From: Egibacteraceae bacterium
GTDB taxonomy: Bacteria; Actinomycetota; Nitriliruptoria; Euzebyales; Egibacteraceae
Direction of reading: 5' to 3'
Length of the DNA stretch: 59,026 nucleotides
Assembly: GCA_035540635.1 (NCBI GenBank)
Contig: DATLGH010000092.1
Coordinates: 1 to 59,026 of the forward strand
The notes beneath the pieces were generated by a model, which worked only from the letters and a program-made list of their open reading frames with translations, was not told the origin of the DNA and did no database searches. The position numbers were made by a program, and so were the translations under genes. Below are positions 1 through 8,297 of this stretch, piece after piece; the stretch's first letter is position 1, and every line of letters starts with the position of its first letter.

Positions 1-1
1 G

Positions 2-934
2 CCACTCCCCGCGCCGGTGCCGGCGGCAGCCGAGGTCGCCCCTGTCGAGGTGGTGCCCCCCGCGCCCCCGCCGCCGCCTCCACCGCCACCCGCACCGCCG
101 GCGTTGCCACCCGGTGAGGTCGAGCGCATCCCGCTTGTGCCCGTGGAGCCGCGCCTGGCCGCCTTCTCCGGGCTGTCGACGTGGGTTGACCTCTACGACG
201 TCGACCTCGCCCCGGAGGCGCAGGCGCTCGCCGCCGCGGCCGGTGGCGCGCAGGCGATCTTCGTGCAGACCGCGCGGTTCAACTCGCCGACCGACATCCA
301 CGACCCCGACCGGCTCGCGCGGCTCATCGAAGCGGCCCACGACCTCGGCCTGCTCGTGATGACCTGGTACATCCCCGATCACCTCGACCACGCGAAGGAC
401 CTGCGCCGCTCGCAGGCGGCGATCACGTTCGCCACCCCGCGCGGGGACCGCGCCGACGCCTTCGGGCTCGACATCGAGATGGAGAGCGTCCGCGACATCG
501 CCGAGCGCAACCACCGCCTCCTCCAGCTGTCGTCCGAGCTGCGGGCCTGGGCCGGCCCGACGTACCCGATGGCGGCCATCGTGCTGCCCCCGCTCCAGCT
601 CGACCTGCGGATGAGCTGGTGGCCGGGCTTCCCGTGGGCGGAGCTGCGGCCGCACTACGACGTGTTCATCCCCATGAGCTACAGCTCCTTCCGGGGCACC
701 GACCCCGGGACGACGTTCAACTGGAACTTCCAGAACATCGTCGAGACCCGTCTGCGCACCGGCGACCCGAACCTGCCGATCCACATGGCCGGCGGCATCG
801 CCGACCGCCTTCCCCACGTCGACGCCTTCGTCCACGCGCTCCGCGAAGGCAAGGTCCTCGGCGGCGGCCTCTACGACCTCCACACGACGCTCCCCAGCGC
901 CTGGCCGCGCCTGCGGGCCCTCCGCGCGGAGTAG
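2..934 (+). CDS. Secreted TIM-barrel glycoside-hydrolase-like protein, 5'-truncated by the window edge
   Basis: The frame is open to the left edge of the window, and the first in-window start (GTG at 17) lies in a proline-rich stretch, so the true start, and any signal peptide, is probably upstream. A linker of about 45 residues with long proline runs is followed by a compact domain of about 250 residues. That domain contains TIM-barrel-like strands such as GLLVMTWYIP, AFGLDIEME and YDVFIPMSY, and the acidic residues in AFGLDIEME are candidate catalytic residues. It resembles bacterial putative polysaccharide-active hydrolases, but I do not recognise a precise family. The gene converges with the Rpf-like gene 31 bp downstream. 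An envelope or exported role is inferred from the linker and the neighbour. Confidence 0.6.
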   Translation, partial: PLPAPVPAAAEVAPVEVVPPAPPPPPPPPPAPPALPPGEVERIPLVPVEPRLAAFSGLSTWVDLYDVDLAPEAQALAAAAGGAQAIFVQTARFNSPTDIHDPDRLARLIEAAHDLGLLVMTWYIPDHLDHAKDLRRSQAAITFATPRGDRADAFGLDIEMESVRDIAERNHRLLQLSSELRAWAGPTYPMAAIVLPPLQLDLRMSWWPGFPWAELRPHYDVFIPMSYSSFRGTDPGTTFNWNFQNIVETRLRTGDPNLPIHMAGGIADRLPHVDAFVHALREGKVLGGGLYDLHTTLPSAWPRLRALRAE

Positions 935-965
935 CCGCGCCCCGCCCCCGCCCGCCGCGCCCCGG

Positions 966-2090
966 CTACCGGAAGCCGAGGAGGCGCGAGCAGACCGGCC
1001 AGGCCTCCCAGCCCTGGTAGGCGAGGAGGATCTTCGCGCGGGCGATCTGCTCCTCCCGGCTGGCCTCGTGGGGCATGCCGGCGCCGCCGACCCACCACCA
1101 GCTCGACGGGAGGAACTGGAGCCCGCCGTAGTAGCCGTTGCCGGAGTCGAGGTGCCAGCGGCCGCTCGACTCGCACCAGGCCAGGCGGTCCCACACGTCG
1201 TCCCACTGCTCGGGGGACACGGAGGTGACGCCGAGCTCGATGACCCGGTCGGGTACGAGGGAGGCGCCGTGGCCCCCGACCTGCGAGCCGAGCTCGGAGG
1301 CGACCCGGGACGGGCGTGACCCGTCGGTGAGGGAGACGAGCAGCGAGGGGTGCGTGGCGATGCCGAGGTCGAGCGCGGTGGCGGCGCTCATGACGACGTC
1401 GGCCACGGGGTCGTGGCCGATCGCGGCGATGGCGCCGACGGGCAGCGGGCGTCGGTCGGGGAGGGCGATCGCACCCCCGAGGCCAACGCCGAGCCGCCCG
1501 GCGGCGGCGTGCTCGACGACCGCGGCGCCGTCGACGAGGTGCTGCCAGACGCCCACCGCGTCCGCGGTGACCTGGGGCGTGAAGACGCGGAACCCCCGCG
1601 GGTCGACCACGGCGACGCGGACCTCGTGGGCCTGGCCGTCGGCTCCCGGGACGGGGAGGTGCGCGATGCCCACGACCGTGGCGAAGCGCACCGCCGGGTG
1701 CCCCAGGGCGATCGACAACGGGTCCTCGGCGGTCACCCCGTCCACGCGCACGGCCGGACGCTGCACGACGACCGCACCGAAGTCCTCGGGCGGCGGGAGG
1801 TCCGCCGGGGCGGGAGGGCGCTCGACGGGGGTGATGGCCTCCGATGCGGGAGGCGGCGCGCCCTCCGGCGTGCCGGGCGGTGCCGGCGCACGACCGCGCG
1901 CGGGGCGCGCGGTGTCCTCGCCGGTCGAGCGGGGCGCGACCGCTCCGCTGGCGGTAGCCGACGAGGCGAGCTCCGCCGACCGGTGCTCCACAGCCGTGCG
2001 CGTGCCGAGGAGGAGTAGGGCAAGAGCCACAACCAAGACCACCACGAGCAGTCGTTGGCTCGGCTGGGCGCGCCCGCGTGCGTCTCCCAC
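966..2090 (-). CDS. Membrane-anchored Rpf-like transglycosylase-domain protein
   Basis: The 374-residue protein has one N-terminal transmembrane segment (about residues 13-30, VVVLVVALALLLLG), a Pro/Ala-rich linker to about residue 100, a middle region of unknown fold, and a C-terminal domain of about 75 residues. This last domain has the resuscitation-promoting-factor pattern: WDRLAWCESSGRW, then GYYGGLQFLPSSW, then a closing Cys near the end (WPVCSRLLGF). Glu307 matches the catalytic Glu of Rpf and lysozyme-like enzymes, and Cys306 and the late Cys can form the conserved disulfide. The expected role is cleaving peptidoglycan outside the membrane during growth or resuscitation. The start is GTG; a TACCGT hexamer lies 16 nt upstream. 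Confidence 0.85.
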   Translation of the reverse strand: MGDARGRAQPSQRLLVVVLVVALALLLLGTRTAVEHRSAELASSATASGAVAPRSTGEDTARPARGRAPAPPGTPEGAPPPASEAITPVERPPAPADLPPPEDFGAVVVQRPAVRVDGVTAEDPLSIALGHPAVRFATVVGIAHLPVPGADGQAHEVRVAVVDPRGFRVFTPQVTADAVGVWQHLVDGAAVVEHAAAGRLGVGLGGAIALPDRRPLPVGAIAAIGHDPVADVVMSAATALDLGIATHPSLLVSLTDGSRPSRVASELGSQVGGHGASLVPDRVIELGVTSVSPEQWDDVWDRLAWCESSGRWHLDSGNGYYGGLQFLPSSWWWVGGAGMPHEASREEQIARAKILLAYQGWEAWPVCSRLLGFR

Positions 2091-2326
2091 GTCGCTGAAA
2101 GCAGGAACGGTACGTCCTTCCAGGAAGGCAACAGGGGCGTGGGGAAGCCGCGCGCAAGGTTAACGGACCGGCGGCCCGCGGTCACGCCGGTCGGACGCCC
2201 ACACGGCGCAGGGCTCCTGCGCAAGCCCGAGCGACCGGGCGCGTCGCTGCCGCGCGAAGCGCTGGCGCCCTTCGATTCTGGCGCCGCTAGAGTTACGGGC
2301 TCACCCATCCCCAGGAAAGACCTGCC

Positions 2327-4006
2327 GTGGCACGCGAGTACGTCTACGTGATGAAGGGTCTCACGAAGGTCGTCCCCCCGAACAAGGAGATCCTGGCGGG
2401 CATCTGGCTGTCGTTCCTGCCGGGGGCGAAGATCGGCGTCATCGGCCCGAACGGCGCGGGCAAGTCGACCCTGCTGCGGATCATGGCGGGGGTCGACACG
2501 GAGTTCGAGGGGGAGGCGTGGGCCGCGTCCGGCGTGCGCGTCGGCTACCTGCCGCAGGAGCCGCGGCTCGACCCCGCCAAGGACGTCCGGGGCAACATCA
2601 TGGAGGGCGTCGGGGAGGCGGCCGGCCTGCTCGAGCGGTTCAACGTCCTGTCGGCGCAGATGGCGGAGCCCCTCGACGACGACGCGATGGCGAAGGTCTA
2701 CGAGGAGTTCGCGGAGGTCTCCGACGCCATCGAGGCGGCGAACGCCTGGGACCTCGACCGCACGCTCGAGATCGCCATGGACGCGCTGCGCGTGCCTCCC
2801 GGCGACGCCGACGTCGCGACCATGTCCGGCGGCGAGGTACGCCGGGTGGCGCTGTGCCGCCTGCTCCTGTCGCGCCCCGACCTGCTCCTGCTCGACGAGC
2901 CGACGAACCACCTCGACGCCGAGAGCGTCGCCTGGCTGGAGCGCCACCTCGAGGAGTACCCCGGCACGGTCGTGGCCGTGACGCACGACCGCTACTTCCT
3001 CGACAACGTCGCCGGCTGGATCCTCGAGCTCGACCGGGGCCGGGGCGTGCCGTTCGAGGGCAACTACACGGGGTGGCTCGAGCAGAAGCAGGCTCGCCTC
3101 GTCCAGGAGGAGAAGCACGAGTCGGCGCGGCAGAAGACGCTCGCCCGCGAGCTCGAGTGGGTGCGGGCGTCCCCGCGCGCCCGCCAGGCCAAGTCCAAGG
3201 CGCGCATCCAGGCCTACGAGTCCCTGCTCGCCGGCGGCCCCGCCGATCGGGAGGGCAGCGCCGAGATCACCATCCCCCACGGGCAGCGCCTCGGTGACGT
3301 CGTCGTCGAGGCCGAGGGGCTGACGAAGGGCTTCGGGGACCGGCTGCTGATCGACGACCTGAGCTTCCGGCTACCGCCCGGCGGCCTCGTCGGCGTCATC
3401 GGCCCGAACGGCGCCGGCAAGACGACCCTGTTCCGCATGATCGTCGGGCAGGAGTCCCCCGACGCCGGGCACCTGCGGTTGGGCGAGACCGTCCAGCTCG
3501 CCTACGTCGACCAGTCGCGCGACGCGCTCGACCCCGACAAGACGATCTTCGAGGAGATCACCGACGGCCTCGACACCCTCCAGCTCGGCAGGCGGGAGGT
3601 CGCGAGCCGCGCCTACGTCGCCTCGTTCAACTTCCGGGGCCCCGACCAGCAGAAGAAGGTGGGTCACGCCTCGGGCGGCGAGCGCAACCGGGTGCACCTC
3701 GCGAAGCTCCTGCGCCGCGGCGGCAACCTGCTGCTGCTCGACGAGCCGACGAACGACCTCGACGTCGACACCCTGCGCGCGCTCGAGGAGGCGCTGCTCG
3801 AGTTCGCCGGCTGCGCCGTGGTGATCAGTCACGACCGCTGGTTCCTCGACCGCATCGCGACGCACATGCTGGCCTTCGAGGGCGGCAGCCAGGTCCACTG
3901 GCACGAGGGCAGCTACACCGACTACGAGGCCGACCGTCGGGCGCGCCTCGGCGCGGAGGCCGACCAGCCCCACCGCATCAAGTACAAGCCGCTCGTGCGC
4001 TCGTAG
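2327..4006 (+). CDS. ettA: ABC-F protein, energy-dependent translational throttle EttA
   Basis: The 559-residue soluble protein has two ABC ATPase domains and no membrane segments. The first domain has Walker [10 protein letters not shown] near residue 42, signature [10 protein letters not shown] and Walker [13 protein letters not shown]. The second has [20 protein letters not shown] and [12 protein letters not shown]. The N-terminus ([20 protein letters not shown]) and the length are typical of EttA rather than of the antibiotic-resistance ABC-F proteins. EttA binds the ribosomal E site and gates entry into elongation according to ATP/ADP levels. The GTG start at 2327 is supported by a Shine-Dalgarno AGGAAAG at 2313-2319. 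It is transcribed alone, divergently from the Rpf-like gene. Confidence 0.95.
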   Translation: MAREYVYVMKGLTKVVPPNKEILAGIWLSFLPGAKIGVIGPNGAGKSTLLRIMAGVDTEFEGEAWAASGVRVGYLPQEPRLDPAKDVRGNIMEGVGEAAGLLERFNVLSAQMAEPLDDDAMAKVYEEFAEVSDAIEAANAWDLDRTLEIAMDALRVPPGDADVATMSGGEVRRVALCRLLLSRPDLLLLDEPTNHLDAESVAWLERHLEEYPGTVVAVTHDRYFLDNVAGWILELDRGRGVPFEGNYTGWLEQKQARLVQEEKHESARQKTLARELEWVRASPRARQAKSKARIQAYESLLAGGPADREGSAEITIPHGQRLGDVVVEAEGLTKGFGDRLLIDDLSFRLPPGGLVGVIGPNGAGKTTLFRMIVGQESPDAGHLRLGETVQLAYVDQSRDALDPDKTIFEEITDGLDTLQLGRREVASRAYVASFNFRGPDQQKKVGHASGGERNRVHLAKLLRRGGNLLLLDEPTNDLDVDTLRALEEALLEFAGCAVVISHDRWFLDRIATHMLAFEGGSQVHWHEGSYTDYEADRRARLGAEADQPHRIKYKPLVRS

Positions 4007-4049
4007 CGATCCCGGCGGGCCCCCGGCCAAGGATCATTCACAGGAGCCG

Positions 4050-4087
4050 AAAAAAAACGAGGCCCCCGTGGTCGGGCGGGGGCCTCG
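4050..4087 (-). terminator. Intrinsic terminator for the mshC transcript
   Basis: CGAGGCCCCC (4058-4067) pairs perfectly with GGGGGCCTCG (4078-4087) around a 10-nt loop. On the minus strand this 10-bp stem is followed directly by eight T residues (4057-4050). It therefore acts for minus-strand transcripts from mshC, which stops about 110 bp before it. For ettA on the plus strand the hairpin has no U-tract. Confidence 0.85.
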
Positions 4088-4195
4088 AGCGCTCGTCGGC
4101 GGGCTGCGGGCTGGACCACCTGGCGCTTCGCGTTGGCTCTACTCTGCCCCCTCCCCGGGGGCGTCACACCCAAATGCAGAAGTTTTTCAATCCCG

Positions 4196-5335
4196 TCAGG
4201 CGAAGGTGAAGCCGAGGACCTCCGCGAGCTCCCGCAGAGTGGCGCCGGCACCGGCGGCTGCCGCCTCGTCGAGGACCCGCAGGGCGCCCGGCGTGTCAAG
4301 ATCGTCGTCGAGTGCCGCATGGAAGCCGGCGGCGAGCTCGGGCCGTGTCCCGTCGCCCCCCGCGGCGTCGCGCCACTGCTTGAACCCGGCCGCGGCCTCC
4401 TCGAGCCCCTCGTCGGTGAACGCCCAGTCGCGGCGGTAGTGGTGCTCGATGAGGTAGCGGCGGACCGCGCCCGGCTCGAAGCGCTCGAGGAGGTCGCTCA
4501 CGAAGACGAGGTTGCCGAGGGACTTCGACATCTTCTGCCCGTCGAGCGACACCATCCCGGTGTGCATCCAGAAGCGGGCGAAGGGCGCCTGCCCGGTGAG
4601 ATGCTCCGCCTGCACGATCTCGGCCTCGTGGTGGGGGAAGACGAGGTCGTTGCCACCGCCGTGGACGTCGATCGTCGCGCCGATGTGCCGCTGGGCCATC
4701 ACCGAGCACTCGATGTGCCAGCCGGGACGGCCGGGACCGAAGTCGCTGTCCCAGCGCGGCTCCCCGGGGGCGCTCGGCTGCCAGAGGAGGAAGTCGAGGG
4801 CGTCGCGCTTGCCGGGGGCGCCGGGATCCCCGCCCTTCTCGGCGAACTGGCGGAGCGCCTCCTCGCGTTCGAGGCGCGACAGGCGCCCGAACTGCCCGGC
4901 GGCACGCGTGTCGACGTAGACGCGCCCGTCCCGGGTCGGGTAGGCGATCCCCGCGTGGACGAGCCCCCGGACCGCCTCGATGATCGCCGGCATAGTCTCC
5001 GTCACGCGGGGCTCCACGTCGGGTGGGCGCAGCCCCAGCGACTCGTTGTCGCGGGCGAAGCGCTCGACCTCCGCGCGCGCGAGGTCGCGGAAGTCCACGC
5101 CGAGCTCGCGCGCCTTGGCGAGGATGTCGTCGTCGACGTCGGTGATGTTGCGCACGTAGCGCACGGCGTGGCCACGGCGCTCGAGAACCCGCACGAGCAC
5201 GTCGAAGGCGACGTAGGTGAACGCGTGACCGAGGTGGGTCGCGTCGTACGGCGTGATGCCACACACGTAGACGCCGACCACGGGGCCCGGCTGGAACGGG
5301 CGGACCGCGCGGGCGCTCGTATCGAACAGTCTCAT
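4196..5335 (-). CDS. mshC: Cysteine ligase of mycothiol biosynthesis (MshC-type)
   Basis: This 379-residue class I aminoacyl-tRNA-synthetase-like protein joins cysteine to GlcN-inositol with ATP in the mycothiol pathway. It carries YVCGITPYDATHLGHA (residues 23-38); the ITPYDATHLGHA wording is characteristic of MshC, whereas CysS has a GPTVYD-type motif. The zinc-ligand pattern is visible (Cys25, HIECS, FPHHEAEI), as is KMSKS (DGQKMSKSLGN). It is shorter than CysS (about 460 residues) and lacks the C-terminal anticodon-binding region. The ATG start is preceded at 7 nt by TAGGCT, which suggests a leaderless mRNA. The alternative, a truncated CysS paralogue, is less likely. Confidence 0.85.
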   Translation of the reverse strand: MRLFDTSARAVRPFQPGPVVGVYVCGITPYDATHLGHAFTYVAFDVLVRVLERRGHAVRYVRNITDVDDDILAKARELGVDFRDLARAEVERFARDNESLGLRPPDVEPRVTETMPAIIEAVRGLVHAGIAYPTRDGRVYVDTRAAGQFGRLSRLEREEALRQFAEKGGDPGAPGKRDALDFLLWQPSAPGEPRWDSDFGPGRPGWHIECSVMAQRHIGATIDVHGGGNDLVFPHHEAEIVQAEHLTGQAPFARFWMHTGMVSLDGQKMSKSLGNLVFVSDLLERFEPGAVRRYLIEHHYRRDWAFTDEGLEEAAAGFKQWRDAAGGDGTRPELAAGFHAALDDDLDTPGALRVLDEAAAAGAGATLRELAEVLGFTFA

Positions 5336-5342
5336 GGACGCC

Positions 5343-5348
5343 AGCCTA
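5343..5348 (-). promoter_or_regulatory. -10 element (TAGGCT) of mshC, leaderless
   Basis: TAGGCT on the minus strand lies 7 nt before the mshC ATG and no Shine-Dalgarno sequence is present, so transcription would begin at or next to the start codon. Confidence 0.5.
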
Positions 5349-5538
5349 GCGCCGGCGGGGGAGAGCCCGGCCGCGTGGTGGAGTGGACCAAGCGGCCGGG
5401 CCCGGGGGGCCTGACGTCTCGCGCTGTCGTCTCATGATGCTGCCCCCGAGCGCCGGTGACCATGGTCATCGCGGAGCATTTCGCAGGCGCGGCGGGGCTA
5501 GTGCGCGCCGTGCCGGTGCGCCGCGCCCGGGCGACGGG

Positions 5539-5808
5539 TCACACCCGTGTGCGCCGGCCCGCGACCGCCTGGAGCAACAGGAGGATGAGCACCGCACCGA
5601 GCACGCTGAACAGCAGCCCGAGCAGCCCCTGCTGCTGGACCCCCACGCCGAACGCGCCCGCGAGCAGCTGGCCGAGGAACGCGCCGCCGACGCCGACCGC
5701 GACCGTCGGCAGGCAGCCCATGCCGGCGGTGCCGGGGGTCACCAGACGAGCGAGCGCGCCGATGATGAGGCCGACGAACAGGGTCCCGATGATGCCTTCG
5801 ACAACCAT
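5539..5808 (-). CDS. GlsB/YeaQ/YmgE-family stress membrane protein
   Basis: This 89-residue hydrophobic protein has three predicted membrane segments with glycine motifs (GTLFVGLIIGALARL, then a Gly-rich middle helix, then a Leu-rich third helix). The length, the GALARL motif and the small-residue pattern fit the transglycosylase-associated/GlsB family, whose members are linked to envelope stress; their molecular role is unclear. The protein ends with a short basic tail (AGRRTRV). TAGAGT lies 7 nt before the ATG, again suggesting leaderless expression. About 200 bp without genes separate its stop from the mshC start; I see nothing there beyond the mshC promoter. Confidence 0.8.
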   Translation of the reverse strand: MVVEGIIGTLFVGLIIGALARLVTPGTAGMGCLPTVAVGVGGAFLGQLLAGAFGVGVQQQGLLGLLFSVLGAVLILLLLQAVAGRRTRV

Positions 5809-5815
5809 GGGAGGG

Positions 5816-5821
5816 ACTCTA
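5816..5821 (-). promoter_or_regulatory. -10 element (TAGAGT) of the GlsB-family gene
   Basis: TAGAGT on the minus strand ends 7 nt before the ATG at 5808, the same geometry as at mshC. Confidence 0.45.
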
Positions 5822-5829
5822 CCCAGCCG

Positions 5830-6522
5830 TCACAGCGCGAGACGCTGCTGCGCGAGCACGGCCACCGGCGCCCAGCTGCGCCGGTGCAGCGCGCAGGGGC
5901 CGTGTGCGGCGAGGCCCGCCCGGTGCCCGGGGGAGGGGTAGCCCTTGTTGCGGGAGAAGGCGTACGGCGGGTGCTCGGGGCACGCGTCGGTCATGAGGCC
6001 GTCCCGCACGACCTTCGCGATGATGGAGGCGGCGGCGATGGAGGCCGACCAGGCGTCGCCGTGCACGATGCGCTCGTTCACGGTGCCGTAGCCGGCGAGG
6101 AAGTCCCAGTTGCCGTCGAGCAGGCAGACGTCGGGACGCAGGGCCAGCCCGTCGACGGCGCGGCGGGCGGCGAGACGGATCCCGTCGCTCATGCCGAGCC
6201 GGTCGAGCTCGTCGTTCGTCGCGTGGCCGACCGAGACGGCGAGGGCGAAGTCCTCGATGCGGGCGGCGAGCTCCTCGCGGCGTTGCGGGTCGAGCATCTT
6301 CGAGTCCCGCAGCTTGTACATGCGCCGGTCGCTCGGCAGCGCCACGGCCGCGTAGGTGACCGGGCCTGCCCAGGCGCCGCGTCCCACCTCGTCGATGCCC
6401 GCCACGACCGCGCCCTCGGCCCACCAGCGGCGCTCGTGGGTGAGGCCCGGCACGTCGGGCAGCCGTCGCCGCCGGCCGCCGCGGTAGACGACGTTCTTGC
6501 GCTGGTTCACGGGCTTGCCCAT
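5830..6522 (-). CDS. rnhB: Ribonuclease HII
   Basis: This enzyme nicks RNA/DNA hybrids and removes misincorporated ribonucleotides. The signature VAGIDEVGRGAWAGPV holds the first catalytic Asp-Glu pair. KLRDSKML, VCLLDGNWDF and ASIIAKVVRD, in that order, supply the other conserved acidic residues and the basic C-terminal part of the fold. I chose the ATG at 6522 (230 residues) over a GTG at 6585 because TAGCGT lies just upstream and the extra 21 residues would be unconserved. The N-terminal basic stretch (NQRKNVVYRGGRRRR) precedes the catalytic core. The gene ends 21 bp from the start of the GlsB-type gene on the same strand. Confidence 0.93.
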   Translation of the reverse strand: MGKPVNQRKNVVYRGGRRRRLPDVPGLTHERRWWAEGAVVAGIDEVGRGAWAGPVTYAAVALPSDRRMYKLRDSKMLDPQRREELAARIEDFALAVSVGHATNDELDRLGMSDGIRLAARRAVDGLALRPDVCLLDGNWDFLAGYGTVNERIVHGDAWSASIAAASIIAKVVRDGLMTDACPEHPPYAFSRNKGYPSPGHRAGLAAHGPCALHRRSWAPVAVLAQQRLAL

Positions 6523-6533
6523 GTCGGGGCGCA

Positions 6534-6539
6534 ACGCTA
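6534..6539 (-). promoter_or_regulatory. Candidate -10 element (TAGCGT) of rnhB
   Basis: TAGCGT on the minus strand ends 11 nt before the ATG at 6522, predicting a leader of only a few nucleotides. Confidence 0.35.
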
Positions 6540-6643
6540 CCCCACGAGCCCGCTGCCCCGCGGGAGGCGGTCGCTTCGCCGCCACGGGCGGTCACCGCTC
6601 GGCGTACCCTGGACGCGTCATCCGCACGACCAGGGAGCAGACG

Positions 6644-7120
6644 ATGCGCAGGACGGTGCGCGCGCACAGTTCGGTCAACGCCCGCGACCGGCTCGCACGG
6701 GCCATCGCGCAGCTGCCCCCGCCGGCGCGCGAGGCCCTGGGGGCGGTTGCCGAACGCCAGGACCTGCCGCTGGTCGCCGGTGTCTGGACCGGGTCGGCAG
6801 GCGGCTGCCTCGTCGCGAACGTCGTCGCGACGCTCGACACGCCCGGCGCCGCCGAGCAGACGCTCGACCTGCGGGTGCTCGAGCTCATCCCCGAGCTGGG
6901 CAGCAGGGACCTCAACCGGCTGATCGTCGCCTGGGACGAGGCGGCGCTGCACGAGGGCCGCAGCGACGACGCCGCCCTGCGCCGCCTCCTGCGCGTGGCG
7001 CTCGACCGCGCGGGGATGGCGGCTCAGGAACCCGTCGGCGCGGCGCCGAGCTCGACGTCGACCGTGCGCTCGTCCTCGCCGCGGACGACGGTGAGCGCCA
7101 CCTCGTCACCGGGGGAGTAG
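6644..7120 (+). CDS. Conserved-looking hypothetical protein, 158 aa
   Basis: I do not recognise the family. The ATG at 6644 is chosen because a GGGAG Shine-Dalgarno lies at 6633-6637; a longer open frame upstream overlaps rnhB and looks non-coding. The first 125 residues look like a folded alpha/beta domain (RARDRLARAIAQL-type helix, then VWTGSAGGCLVANVVATL, then helices around SRDLNRLIVAWDEAA). The last 30 residues are low-complexity Ser/Thr because the frame runs 97 bp into the opposite-strand htrA-type gene, so the natural stop may have been lost recently. No membrane segment or signal peptide is visible. Confidence 0.55.
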   Translation: MRRTVRAHSSVNARDRLARAIAQLPPPAREALGAVAERQDLPLVAGVWTGSAGGCLVANVVATLDTPGAAEQTLDLRVLELIPELGSRDLNRLIVAWDEAALHEGRSDDAALRRLLRVALDRAGMAAQEPVGAAPSSTSTVRSSSPRTTVSATSSPGE

Positions 7121-8220
7121 CGGCGGATCAGCCCCACGAGGCTCGCCATCGAGTCGACCGGGTCGCCGTCGACCGCGGTGATGATGTCACCGGCGGTCAC
7201 GCCCGCGCGCTCGGCGGGCCCACCCGGCTCCACCTCGACGACCAGCGCGCCCTCGGTCACCCGCAGGCCGTAGAGCTCGGCGACGACCGGGTCGACGTCC
7301 TGCCCGCGCACCCCGAGACGGGCGTGCTCGACGAAGCCCTGCTCGACGAGCTGCTCGGCGATCGGCACGGCGGTCGTGGACGGGATCGCGAACCCGAGCC
7401 CCACGTTCGTGCCCGTGCCGGAGATGATCGCCGTGTTGATGCCGATCACCTGGCCGCGGTCGTTCACGAGCGGCCCGCCGGAGTTGCCGGGGTTGATCGC
7501 GGCGTCCGTCTGGATGAGGTCGACGAGGGGGGCCCGCGACGTCGGCACACTACGGTTGAGGGCGCTCACGACGCCGGCGGTCACCGTTCCCTCGAGCCCG
7601 AACGGCGAGCCGATCGCCACCGTGGTCTCGCCGACCCGCGGTGGGGACTCGGCGAAGTCGGGCACGGGCAGGTCGGTCGCACCCTCGGCACGAAGGACGG
7701 CGAGGTCGCTCGCGGGGTCGGTGCCGACGACCTCGGCGTCCCGCGGGGTGCCGTCGGGCAGGGTCACCCGCACCTGCTGCGCGCCCTCGACGACGTGGTT
7801 GTTCGTCAGCAGGTAGCCGTCCGCCCGGAAGATGACGGCCGAGCCCGATCCCGGACCGGGCGCGCCGAGGACGTCCACCCGGGCGACCGTGGGCAGCACC
7901 GCCTCGGCCACCTCGGCGAGCGAGGCGCCCTCCGCGGGGACCTCGGGCAGCTCGCCGCGTGGCGTCTCCCCCGACTCGACGGCGGGTGCGGCCGCCTCGG
8001 GCACCATCGCGCGGACCACGGGGACCGTCACCGCAACCGCCACGGCGGCGGCCACGAGCGCGGCGAGGAGCGCGGAGCGCAGCCCGCCCGACCCGCGGCG
8101 GCGCTCCGCTGCCGGCCCGCCGGCCGGTGCCTGGGGGGGAGACACCGGCGGCGGTGGCAGCACGAGCCGGGACGTGTCGGTGAGGGGAGACTGTCCCGGG
8201 AGGGAGGTTTCGCGGTTCAT
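7024..8220 (-). CDS. HtrA/DegP-type membrane-anchored serine protease with PDZ domain
   Basis: The 398-residue protein has a Pro-rich cytoplasmic N-terminus, one transmembrane segment (about residues 48-70), a trypsin-like domain and a C-terminal PDZ domain. The catalytic triad is visible: His142 (LLTNNHVVEG), Asp172 (ASDLAVLR) and Ser247 (INPGNSGGPLV). The PDZ domain follows, with GVTAGDIITAVDGDPV. The expected role is degrading or refolding damaged envelope proteins outside the membrane. I chose the ATG at 8220, with AGGA just upstream, over a TTG at 8253. It is divergent from a two-component system, the same arrangement as pepD/mprAB in mycobacteria, so that system probably controls it. 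Confidence 0.92.
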   Translation of the reverse strand: MNRETSLPGQSPLTDTSRLVLPPPPVSPPQAPAGGPAAERRRGSGGLRSALLAALVAAAVAVAVTVPVVRAMVPEAAAPAVESGETPRGELPEVPAEGASLAEVAEAVLPTVARVDVLGAPGPGSGSAVIFRADGYLLTNNHVVEGAQQVRVTLPDGTPRDAEVVGTDPASDLAVLRAEGATDLPVPDFAESPPRVGETTVAIGSPFGLEGTVTAGVVSALNRSVPTSRAPLVDLIQTDAAINPGNSGGPLVNDRGQVIGINTAIISGTGTNVGLGFAIPSTTAVPIAEQLVEQGFVEHARLGVRGQDVDPVVAELYGLRVTEGALVVEVEPGGPAERAGVTAGDIITAVDGDPVDSMASLVGLIRRYSPGDEVALTVVRGEDERTVDVELGAAPTGS

Positions 8221-8242
8221 GTCCTGCTCCGAAGAAGGCGAG

Positions 8243-8254
8243 ACTGGGTCCAAC
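8243..8254. promoter_or_regulatory. ACTGGGTCCAAC box shared with a second kinase promoter
   Basis: ACTGGGTCCAAC lies between the divergent protease and response-regulator genes. The identical 12-mer recurs at 19,722-19,733 upstream of the orphan histidine kinase. Both are placed where a response regulator would bind; the binding itself is inference. Confidence 0.35.
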
Positions 8255-8297
8255 GGCTTCGGTGGCCCACCTTATGAGCCGGAGGGCAAAGAGCGCG

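Noticed and set aside
4196-5335. Cysteinyl-tRNA synthetase
   Set aside because: The YVCGITPYDATHLGHA wording and the missing anticodon-binding domain point to MshC instead.
5383-8277. A plus-strand open frame of 964 codons
   Set aside because: It is antisense to rnhB and the htrA-type gene and has the Arg/Ala/Gly composition of GC-rich shadow frames, with no domain.
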